A stretch of 8,820 bases of DNA from Acidobacteriota bacterium (lineage in GTDB: Bacteria > Acidobacteriota > UBA6911 > RPQK01 > JADFOI01), in NCBI GenBank assembly GCA_022545645.1, contig JACZQQ010000102.1, forward strand, positions 1-8,820, in the 5' to 3' direction. Below, piece by piece: positions 1 through 5,962 of this stretch. Position 1 is the first letter of the stretch. The number at the start of each line of letters is the position of its first letter. The notes beneath the pieces were generated by a model. The model saw only the letters and a program-made list of their open reading frames with translations, did not search any database and had not been told where the DNA came from. A program made the position numbers and the translations under genes.

Positions 1-626
1 ACCTTGTAAAAGACCATGACCTGGGGCCCACTGCAACCTTGCCGGCAGTTTGCACCACAGCCGCCCAGATGGCCACGATAGAATGCCTCAAGCGGCTTCT
101 GAACATAGACGCTCAGGAGGTGCAATCGGAGGAAATCAGCTACTGCCTCCTGACCCATCAGCTGCTGCGCACCACGCTGCCCCGAAATCCGAGTTGTCGC
201 TGTGCTCACGAGCGGTGGAAGATCCATGATCTGACCCAGCCACCGTCTCAAATGACTCTTTCCAAACTGGCCTCCTCGATCAACTGTGAGAAAGACGATC
301 TCCAGATCCGAGGAGAATCCCATTGGGTGAGCGACACCCTATGCGGTCGCTGTGGCCTCAAAAGTCCCGTTCGAAAATTTGTTCGCGGTTTTGGGGAAAA
401 GGTTGGGGCCTGTGGTTGCGGTGCCGCGCTGCTCGCCTCGCCCATGGGATCCTTTTCAGTCATGCCTCCTCAAGATCTGGAGGTGTGCTTGAAGAGGCCT
501 CTATCCACTCTGGGCCTGGAGCCCGGAGGCAGTCTTGGCCTTTCAGCAAAAGGTCAGAATTGGACCTACTTTTTTTTTCCAGGAAGGCCTCGATTTCGCA
601 GCGAAGAAAGTGAGAGGAAAAAATGA
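1..626 (+). CDS. Probable E1-like (ThiF-type) protein, C-terminal part (E1-A)
   Basis: The frame is open from the left edge (first full codon at base 3), so the gene starts outside the window and about 205 C-terminal residues are visible. The first stretch (LPAVCTTAAQMATIECLKRL) resembles the late helix of ThiF/E1 adenylation domains. It is followed by NPSCRCAH (Cys codons at 195 and 201, His at 207), then a CxxC (342, 351) and a CxC (411, 417), which could bind zinc or supply a thioester Cys. The last part, with 'PLSTLGLEPGGSL', resembles the C-terminal tail of some bacterial ThiF proteins. The nucleotide-binding core is not in the window, so adenylation is inferred. The stop overlaps the E2 start (ATGA), which fits translational coupling and an E1-E2 pair. 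Nine T residues (570-578) lie near the 3' end, and slippage there would change the last residues. It could instead be a zinc-binding accessory protein. Confidence 0.5.
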   Translation, partial: LVKDHDLGPTATLPAVCTTAAQMATIECLKRLLNIDAQEVQSEEISYCLLTHQLLRTTLPRNPSCRCAHERWKIHDLTQPPSQMTLSKLASSINCEKDDLQIRGESHWVSDTLCGRCGLKSPVRKFVRGFGEKVGACGCGAALLASPMGSFSVMPPQDLEVCLKRPLSTLGLEPGGSLGLSAKGQNWTYFFFPGRPRFRSEESERKK

Positions 627-1291
627 CGAACTTGCCCAAGAATAGTCGCGAGAGTCGCATCCAAGCTGCCCAGGCTAGAGAAGAGGCGGCAGCCCAGGCC
701 CGGGTGAACCGGATCATGTTGGATCAGGCACTCCAGGGAAACGGAGGTTCAAAGCCCTGGCAAAGCTGGAAGGCCTCCCAGGCTGAAGAAGTGGTGGAGG
801 ACCTGGCTAACCCGAGCCCCCGAATGGAGATGGTGAGCATTCAACTGGAAGGAGATCTGAGTCTCATCTACAGAATACAGATGCCGGTTCCTCTGGCTCC
901 CAAAGGCCACCTCCTCAGTTTTTCAGGGGTTGCTGTTTTTCATCTCACCTACCGCGAGAATTGGAGATGGGAGAACCCGCCCGGCTGGGGGCCGCTGGGC
1001 ATCTTCAGCCGGAGGCCGGTCTGGCACCCCAATGTTTCTCTGGAACACAGAGGTGTTATCTGCCTTGGAGCGCTGCCTCCCAGCACCCGGCTCAAGGAAA
1101 TTGTCCTCCTGGGCTACTACGCCTTGACGCTCCAGGAAAGCGTTTTGGACGAACTGGACCCCGGCGGGGTTCTTAATTTCGAGGCCTGTGAGTATTACCG
1201 AAGCCATCCCGAGTACATCCCTCTTTGCCGGGAGGGTCTGTTGGAACCCTGGAAGGGACTCCAGGAAGTCGAACGGAGGTTCAGTCGATGA
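623..1291 (+). CDS. E2-like ubiquitin-conjugating (UBC-fold) protein (E2-A)
   Basis: This 222-residue protein should accept a Ubl from an E1 as a thioester and pass it to a target. The diagnostic motif is WHPNVSLEHRGVICLG, with His135, Pro136, Asn137 and the likely active-site Cys147. Classical eukaryotic E2s have HPN followed by Cys 8 residues after the Asn; here the distance is 10, so the active-site loop is two residues longer. Residues 1-50 are Ala/Arg/Glu/Gln-rich and probably form a helix or coiled coil before the UBC fold, which covers roughly 65-190. The stretch LNFEACEYYRSHPEYIPL matches the C-terminal helix region of bacterial E2s. The start at 623 overlaps the upstream stop as ATGA, with purine-rich sequence (GTGAGAGG) just upstream. 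The end overlaps the next gene as ATGA too. The E2 family call is firm; the partner Ubl is inferred to be Ubl-A from gene order. Confidence 0.88.
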   Translation: MTNLPKNSRESRIQAAQAREEAAAQARVNRIMLDQALQGNGGSKPWQSWKASQAEEVVEDLANPSPRMEMVSIQLEGDLSLIYRIQMPVPLAPKGHLLSFSGVAVFHLTYRENWRWENPPGWGPLGIFSRRPVWHPNVSLEHRGVICLGALPPSTRLKEIVLLGYYALTLQESVLDELDPGGVLNFEACEYYRSHPEYIPLCREGLLEPWKGLQEVERRFSR

Positions 1292-2178
1292 CGGTATGGA
1301 ATGAAGATCGGCTGGCTCGGGCTGCTCAGATTGCTGGAATGAAGCATAAACGCGACGGTCGCTGGGCGGGTGCAGGGCATAGCTGGGAGCTGCGCCGCCA
1401 CCCGGCAGGCTTCGTCTGTTTTTGTCGCCCCTTTTCAGTGGTCGATGGAGAGGAGCCGCTGACTCTCCACGATTCCTGGGCGGGTCCCTTCAAGCTGGCT
1501 CACCGGCAGGGAAAATTAGAACAGCGTTGCGATCTTTTCATCTCCCCTTCTTTCGACGACTTTGATGAAGAGGTTGCTGGTCAGCTGGAGCTGCTGCTGG
1601 GCCAGGTCATGCAACGGCTCGACTCGATCAACCAGAACTCGCTGGACCCCGATTGGCAGGCCCCGGACTCGCAGAAGCTTCTGGCCTGGCTCTCCCAGGG
1701 GGGGAACCAGGTCACGCTGGATGAGCAACAGAACCTGCGCATGACTTTAAAGCGCAGTGGCGCCACGGCGCGGATTCGGTTGATTCGCCAGGGTGGCCTG
1801 CGATTTGCGCTGCCCCTTGGTGAGTGGGAGGGAATCGATCCTTCTGTTCAGAGGGCCATCCTCCTGTTGGCTCGCAGGGCCAATGATGTGAACCGGCTGG
1901 CCAGGATCGTCTGGAGGAGCAAAGAAGATCGTCATTGTGTAGAAGCTCAGGTCGACCTGAGCGGCCTGGCGACTGAAAACATCGATGAGAAGTTCTGGAA
2001 AGAATTGATTCAAACGTCGGTGGCCGCGCTGGAGCTGGCCTTCAGGCAGTTGGCCCTGGAGTTTCTGGTTCTGGCAGATCCCGTCAACCGAAGTTTTGTG
2101 GATCAGTGGTTGGCACACCAGCAAGGTGGGGCAGATTTGATTGTCCCAGTTCTGGTAGCCGGGGGCGCCTCCGGTTAA
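1288..2178 (+). CDS. Accessory protein with YbjN/CesT-like second half
   Basis: This protein has 296 residues. The start at 1288 is chosen because ATG overlaps the E2 stop as ATGA and has GGAGG at 1275-1279, 8 bases upstream; the longer frame from 1225 lies inside the E2 gene and has no such support. No catalytic motif is visible. The second half, about residues 155-280, runs strand-strand (RIRLIRQGGLRFALPLG), helix (AILLLARRANDVNRLARIVW), strand (HCVEAQVDLSGL), long helix (EKFWKELIQTSVAALELAF). That is the order and spacing of YbjN/type III chaperone (CesT-like) folds. The first half (HSWELRRHPAGFVCFCRPFS and onward) may be a second, more divergent copy, ending in a helix at about 98-120. 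Members of that fold bind other proteins, so a chaperone or substrate-adaptor role beside the E2 is reasonable but inferred. No signal peptide or membrane segment is seen. Confidence 0.5.
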   Translation: MTVWNEDRLARAAQIAGMKHKRDGRWAGAGHSWELRRHPAGFVCFCRPFSVVDGEEPLTLHDSWAGPFKLAHRQGKLEQRCDLFISPSFDDFDEEVAGQLELLLGQVMQRLDSINQNSLDPDWQAPDSQKLLAWLSQGGNQVTLDEQQNLRMTLKRSGATARIRLIRQGGLRFALPLGEWEGIDPSVQRAILLLARRANDVNRLARIVWRSKEDRHCVEAQVDLSGLATENIDEKFWKELIQTSVAALELAFRQLALEFLVLADPVNRSFVDQWLAHQQGGADLIVPVLVAGGASG

Positions 2179-2189
2179 ACGAACAACAG

Positions 2190-2213
2190 GGACAGGCTGG
2201 CGCCAGCCTGTCC
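2190..2213. repeat. Perfect 24-nt palindrome upstream of Ubl-A
   Basis: GGACAGGCTG-GCGC-CAGCCTGTCC reads identically on both strands; as RNA it gives a 10-bp GC-rich stem with a four-base loop. It starts 12 bases after the stop of the YbjN/CesT-like gene and ends 27 bases before the Ubl-A start. No T run follows, so it does not look like an intrinsic terminator. It could be an mRNA processing or stability element, an operator, or a copy of a genome-wide palindromic repeat. Confidence 0.8.
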
Positions 2214-2240
2214 TCCATGGATGAAAAGGAGTGAATCCAA

Positions 2241-2537
2241 ATGACAATCCAAAATGGTTGGAATGGATCAGGAAACACCACCGTGATTGACCGTCTGGTT
2301 TTTTGGGCCAGAGATGTCACGGGGAGCCAGCGGCTGGAGTTCGCCGGGGTGGATGGCCACCGCCTGGCAGGGGACGTTGCCGAGTCGGTGGCACTGGAGA
2401 TGGAACTGCCCGAGGATGTTCCCTATTCCCTGCGGGACAACACCAACGCCCGAATGCTTGTGGATGACGTGGCGTTGGGCAGTCAGATCCAGTCTGACTC
2501 GGATCTGGTTGTGATCCCTCGTTCTCACCTCGGGTAG
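2241..2537 (+). CDS. Ubiquitin-like modifier ending in Gly (Ubl-A)
   Basis: This small 98-residue protein has a predicted beta-grasp pattern: an opening strand pair (DRLVFWARDVTGSQRLEFAG), a central helix region (LAGDVAESVALEMELPEDVP), then 'YSLRDNTNARMLVDDVALG' and a final strand 'SDLVVIPRSHLG'. The LP..v.Y.L stretch, a closing Pro and a terminal Gly are typical of the Ubls found next to bacterial E2 and JAB genes. Gly98 is the very last residue, so this protein needs no processing before adenylation by an E1, unlike Ubl-B. The start at 2241 has AAAAGGAGTG 8-17 bases upstream, a good ribosome binding site. The gene sits alone between strong hairpins on both sides (2190-2213 and 2543-2603), while most of its neighbours overlap. 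That may allow the modifier to be made in excess over the enzymes. It is expected to be conjugated by E2-A and removed by JAB-A; the pairing is inferred. Confidence 0.7.
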   Translation: MTIQNGWNGSGNTTVIDRLVFWARDVTGSQRLEFAGVDGHRLAGDVAESVALEMELPEDVPYSLRDNTNARMLVDDVALGSQIQSDSDLVVIPRSHLG

Positions 2538-2542
2538 AGGTT

Positions 2543-2568
2543 AGCCCGGATTATACATAGTCCGGGCT
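2543..2568. repeat. Inverted repeat sharing the end sequence of the 3' MITE-like element
   Basis: AGCCCGGA (2543-2550) and TCCGGGCT (2561-2568) form an 8-bp stem with a 10-base loop, starting five bases after the Ubl-A stop. The left side, AGCCCGGATTATACATA, matches 15 of 17 bases of the right terminal repeat (complement strand) of the element at 8310-8513. It may be a collapsed or very short member of the same repeat family. Confidence 0.65.
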
Positions 2569-2574
2569 TAGCTT

Positions 2575-2603
2575 GGCCCGGCATGATGGGGTCATGCCGG
2601 GCC
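2575..2603. repeat. Strong 12-bp hairpin between Ubl-A and JAB-A
   Basis: GGCCCGGCATGA (2575-2586) pairs perfectly with TCATGCCGGGCC (2592-2603) around a five-base loop, TGGGG. No U-tract follows, so Rho-independent termination is not well supported. The hairpin is stable enough to stop 3' exonucleases or to separate expression of Ubl-A from the genes downstream. The remaining 2604-2661 shows no convincing promoter. Confidence 0.75.
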
Positions 2604-2661
2604 TGATCCTGAACGTTTGGCGTGCACGGACAGTCGATTGAAACTCATGCAAGAGAATTCC

Positions 2662-3777
2662 ATGATTCAGAAAAAAGAAAGAGGCGCTGCTAATGACACC
2701 CAGTTCGCCGTGGAGATCTGGGAAGCCGATCGGGTACTGGTCCGCGAGCCGGTGAGTCGCGCTGACCTGATTTTCGCGCGCGATGAAACTTGGATCCATG
2801 GTTTACGAACGGGAAATCTGGGATGGAATCTGCACGATCTTTCCATGTCTGTTCATCCAGGAAAAGAAGATTCCTCAGGTCGTTTGTCGAGCTACTACGT
2901 TGAATTAGCTGAGGGTGAACGAACCGTTCGTCGAAAGTTCTCAATTCTAAGCCTATCCTCGGTGGCCGTCCGTGCAAAGAAGCGGCTTGGGGAGGACAGC
3001 GCCGAAAAGGATCGGGAGCTCATATTCTACCTGAGGAAGCTGCAGGCGGATTCTCACGATCGGAGCACCGTCGAGTCGAGAGCCGGCGAAACAGCGAGAC
3101 GTAAGGGGGTGGGGACCCTTTTGACCCGGAAAACGGAAATTCCCGAATTCGAGAGTGCCTCCCTGACCGAGTATCTCCGTGAGAGTGAGATTCTCCAAAG
3201 TCCCTCTCTTCCATTAGAGGAGGACCAGGATGTGGTGCCTGTGTTTCTCACCCGTGAGGTGTGGGATCAGACCGATGCCCTGGCTCGCCGGGGGGGTGAT
3301 AAAGAGTCTGCGGCCATGTGGACCGGGCGCTTGATGAGGGATGGGGAGTCTCCGGAGTTTTTCATGAGGATCGACTGCTGTATTCCGGCAGAGCTTGCTA
3401 CCGAAGAAGAGTATTCCGTCACTTTCTCCGGCTCCACCTGGGCTGACCTGGAAGGGCGTCTTGCCGTTCGGCGCAAGCGCTTGAACCGGCCTGCTGAACG
3501 ATTTCTCGGCTCCGTTCATGGCCATAATTTCCCGGTGCCCCCCGATGCAGAGGGGAACACTCAGTGCGCGGCCTGCTCCCAGGCCGAAATATGCGGTCGA
3601 ACCACCGCTTTTTTGAGTCAGGATGACGAGAGGTGGCATCGAAGCGTTTTTTTGAAACAGCCCTGGGCGACTCTCCTGATTTACGGATGGAATGCCCGCG
3701 GTGAGAAGGATTTCAAGCTGTACGGCCTCAAGGATGGCCGTCTCCAACCCCGCAGTCTTCGTTTATTTAAGGCTTGA
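2662..3777 (+). CDS. JAB/JAMM-family Ubl isopeptidase with Cys-rich insertion (JAB-A)
   Basis: This 371-residue protein has two parts. Residues 1-165 form an N-terminal domain of unknown type, followed by a charged linker. The JAB/MPN domain starts near residue 193 (VVPVFLTREVWDQTDALA). Metalloprotease residues can be placed: Glu215 (ESAAMWTG), His286 and His288 (VHGHNF), Ser319 and Asp322 (SQDD). The family normally has 7-10 residues between HxH and SxxD. Here there are 30, and they include C302-x2-C305-x5-C311, which could bind a second zinc. The later stretch HRSVFLKQPWATLLI is typical of bacterial JAB proteins. The expected role is to process Ubl precursors or cleave isopeptide-linked conjugates. 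The start at 2662 has a weak AAGAGAA site; ATG 2647 (+5 residues) is possible. The gene is 30 bases before the ATPase gene. Confidence 0.78.
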   Translation: MIQKKERGAANDTQFAVEIWEADRVLVREPVSRADLIFARDETWIHGLRTGNLGWNLHDLSMSVHPGKEDSSGRLSSYYVELAEGERTVRRKFSILSLSSVAVRAKKRLGEDSAEKDRELIFYLRKLQADSHDRSTVESRAGETARRKGVGTLLTRKTEIPEFESASLTEYLRESEILQSPSLPLEEDQDVVPVFLTREVWDQTDALARRGGDKESAAMWTGRLMRDGESPEFFMRIDCCIPAELATEEEYSVTFSGSTWADLEGRLAVRRKRLNRPAERFLGSVHGHNFPVPPDAEGNTQCAACSQAEICGRTTAFLSQDDERWHRSVFLKQPWATLLIYGWNARGEKDFKLYGLKDGRLQPRSLRLFKA

Positions 3778-3807
3778 CCCTGAATAGAACAGAAAGGTAG
3801 GAATAAA

Positions 3808-5628
3808 ATGGCAAACTTGAAGCTGACCCCGGATCTTATGGAGCACTTGCTCTCCTCAAACCACTCGGCCAGGGTCCGAGCGAGGATCTTTTACGACCTG
3901 GTCAAAGGTGCTGGCAAAAAACCGGAACCGATGCTCGAGTTTATGGAAGAGTTCTTCAAGCTCATTGAGCGGCCCTCCGCTGAAGATGCCAAGTTGAAAG
4001 CGCTCTACGAATCGGTCCTCAGTGAGCTGGAAACGGGGCCGGCACGGCCTGCCACCTTTATCGCAAAGGCCAATGGAGGCCTTCCCAAATCGCTGCCGAG
4101 AGTCCATGTCATCACTCCCGACGGACAGGAAAGATTTCCCATTCTACATCCGGGCTTGAAACTCAGGGGCCTCGAGCCGGGAGTGACCGTCTTTCTGAGT
4201 GCCAATGGAGCCATGGTCCTGGGACTCACCCGTAGCCTCCCCGAAGTGGGACTGGAGGCTCATTTTTTATGCCGCCTTCCTGATTCAAAAAAGGTTGAGG
4301 TCACCTTGCGGGACGAGAGGCTGGTGCTGCATGCCACAAAGGAGATCCTTGAGGCCGAAGAATCAGGAACGATGAAGCGTGGGGCCCCATTGCTGATCAG
4401 CCCGACCCGGGAATTCGCATTCCGCTGCCTCCCCACCCAGGAGGATAAGCGCTACCGGTATGTGGACACCGAGAAAATCCCCGACATCGAAATAAGCCGG
4501 GATATTGGAAAGCCGCATTGGGTTCTGGGCTGGCTCATCCGGCGCATGCGGATCTTGTTGGATCGACCGGACATTTTAGAGCGCTTTGATTTGAGGCCCC
4601 GCTTCAGCGTGATGATGACCGGACCCACAGGTGTGGGAAAGACGCTTCACATCAAGGCCTTTCTCTGCGAATTTCGACGCATGCTGGAGAAGCGAACCGG
4701 CCGCACGGATTTGGGCAGCCGCGTGATACGGATCAAGACCTCCGACCTGTTGAGTGAGTTTCTGGGTCGCAGCGACAAACAGATCGATGAGTTATTTGAC
4801 GACATTCACCAGCTCGCTGCTGAAAAAGTGGAGAGTGCTCAGGGTGAACTGCTGGGTTTGCCCATCGTGGTCATTCTGGAAGAAGTCGAAGCGCTGGGAA
4901 GGAGGCGAGGCGCTCACGACGGAGCGGTTTACGATCGCATCATCGGCACCATTCTCCAGCGCCTTGATGACCCAATCGATGATCTGGGCCGGTTGCCCAT
5001 TATGCTGATTTCCACCTCAAATCGGCCGGACCTGGCGGATCCGGCGATTCTCCGTCGATTGGGATTCCTGCGCGCCAACTTCACTCGATTGGAGAGCGAA
5101 GACCTGGCGGCAATCCTCTCCAAGAAACTCAAGGTGAACTATCTCTACAGCCCCCAGGACGGGCTCAATGAAGACCAGATTCGGCCCCACCTGATTGATC
5201 GGGTCGTCAGTTGGTTCTTCAACTCCAACGGAAGCAACCCGGGAATTGTGGAGGTCGTTTTGAGGGATGGGAGCCGGATCGTCAAGCATCGCCGCGATTT
5301 CTTGAGCGGGGCCTTGGTGGAACAGGCAGTCTCCAACAGCATCGATCAAATGGCTTTTTCAATGGAAGAATCCGGAGATGACCGCGACATCGGTTTCACG
5401 GCAGAAAGCCTGATCGAGTCCTTCCGGCGCCAGGTCGACAGCCTGGCAGAAAGCCTGACGGCCTGGAATGCAGCGGACCATCTCGATTTGCCGGAGCACA
5501 GCCTGGTGGCCTCGGTCAATCGATTGCCCGGGCTCTATAGCCGGCCTGCGGCCGTGCTTGCTGAGAATCAATGGCCGGAGCAAGAACAGAAAACAGACCA
5601 GAAAACAAAGGAGGAAGTTCATGAGTAA
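3808..5628 (+). CDS. AAA ATPase of proteasomal/ARC type (unfoldase)
   Basis: This 606-residue protein has a helical N-terminal part (about 1-95), an OB-like beta domain (about 98-200, with 'LEPGVTVFLSANGAMVLGLT'), one AAA module (about 220-450) and a long C-terminal region. The linker 'IPDIEISRDIGKPHWVLGWL' takes the place of the dIGGL segment of Rpt/ARC ATPases. Walker A is GPTGVGKT (272-279). Walker B reads VVILEE (354-359), so the usual Asp is Glu358, while catalytic Glu359 is kept. Sensor 1 is Asn405 (STSNRPD), and Arg416/Arg417 (DPAILRR) are candidate Arg fingers. The pore loop Phe318-Leu319-Gly320 fits the aromatic-hydrophobic-Gly rule for substrate-threading ATPases. The C-terminus is charged (KTKEEVHE) and lacks the HbYX docking motif, so no 20S proteasome partner is indicated. 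The start has AGGA five bases upstream. It probably unfolds Ubl-tagged proteins or remodels conjugates for the JAB enzymes; this role is inferred. Confidence 0.85.
   Translation: MANLKLTPDLMEHLLSSNHSARVRARIFYDLVKGAGKKPEPMLEFMEEFFKLIERPSAEDAKLKALYESVLSELETGPARPATFIAKANGGLPKSLPRVHVITPDGQERFPILHPGLKLRGLEPGVTVFLSANGAMVLGLTRSLPEVGLEAHFLCRLPDSKKVEVTLRDERLVLHATKEILEAEESGTMKRGAPLLISPTREFAFRCLPTQEDKRYRYVDTEKIPDIEISRDIGKPHWVLGWLIRRMRILLDRPDILERFDLRPRFSVMMTGPTGVGKTLHIKAFLCEFRRMLEKRTGRTDLGSRVIRIKTSDLLSEFLGRSDKQIDELFDDIHQLAAEKVESAQGELLGLPIVVILEEVEALGRRRGAHDGAVYDRIIGTILQRLDDPIDDLGRLPIMLISTSNRPDLADPAILRRLGFLRANFTRLESEDLAAILSKKLKVNYLYSPQDGLNEDQIRPHLIDRVVSWFFNSNGSNPGIVEVVLRDGSRIVKHRRDFLSGALVEQAVSNSIDQMAFSMEESGDDRDIGFTAESLIESFRRQVDSLAESLTAWNAADHLDLPEHSLVASVNRLPGLYSRPAAVLAENQWPEQEQKTDQKTKEEVHE
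5607..5614 (+). promoter_or_regulatory. Strong ribosome binding site for Ubl-B inside the ATPase gene
   Basis: AAAGGAGG lies six bases before ATG 5621, an almost perfect Shine-Dalgarno sequence and the best in the window. It falls within the last codons of the ATPase gene. It fixes the Ubl-B start at 5621 rather than at codons further upstream in the same open frame, and suggests high translation of the modifier. Confidence 0.8.
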
Positions 5629-5947
5629 GGAACGTGAAAGAAGTAGAGAAGTTTCAACAGGCCCCGACCCGTTCAGCGATGATTTCGAGTCCTTTGATGC
5701 TGCGGGGACCAGTGTCGAGGTGATTCACGGCGTTCACAGCCATACCTTGCCGCTGGTGGGGATGACGGTCCGTCAGGCCCGAGAGGAGCTCTCGGAACGG
5801 ATGCACATCGACCCTGATGCTTTGGCGGTGGTGGATGGTGAAGAAGTGAGCCAGGAGGCGGATTTCGTGCTTGCCGGGAGACAGATCCTGAATTTCGTCA
5901 AACCCGCCGGGGAAAGAGGTCACAGCCCGATTCAATTGAGTTTGTGA
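5621..5947 (+). CDS. ThiS/MoaD-like ubiquitin-like protein with C-terminal tail (Ubl-B)
   Basis: This 108-residue protein overlaps the end of the ATPase gene by 8 bases. Residues 1-30 are polar, acidic and probably disordered. From residue 31 there is a ThiS-like beta-grasp domain: 'SVEVIHGVHSHTLPLVGMTV', helix 'RQAREELSERMHI', then 'DALAVVDGEEVSQEADFVLA' and 'RQILNFVKPAGERG'. The xAVVDGEEV and FVKPAGERG stretches match the sulfur-carrier/Ubl pattern in which a Gly near the C-terminus is adenylated. The protein does not stop at Gly100: eight more residues (HSPIQLSL) follow. If Gly100 is the reactive end, a protease must first remove this tail, and a JAB enzyme encoded nearby is the obvious candidate. 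Alternatively the tail is native and Ubl-B acts as a non-covalent partner. Family assignment is good; conjugation is inferred. Confidence 0.72.
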   Translation: MSKERERSREVSTGPDPFSDDFESFDAAGTSVEVIHGVHSHTLPLVGMTVRQAREELSERMHIDPDALAVVDGEEVSQEADFVLAGRQILNFVKPAGERGHSPIQLSL

Positions 5948-5962
5948 GAAGGGACCACATCC

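Noticed and set aside
1747..2247. Minus-strand open frame of 166 residues
   Set aside because: It lies opposite the YbjN/CesT-like gene, whose frame has coding-like composition and a coupled start; the antisense product shows no domain and spans the palindrome.
2543..2603. CRISPR-like or tandem repeat array
   Set aside because: There are only two unrelated hairpins, with no regular direct repeats or spacers.
2575..2610. Intrinsic terminator after Ubl-A
   Set aside because: The stem is strong but no T run follows, and genes of the same system continue on the same strand.
2617..2646. Upstream TTG start for JAB-A, or a sigma70 promoter at TTGGCG
   Set aside because: The TTG start has no ribosome binding site, and no convincing -10 box lies at the right distance from TTGGCG.
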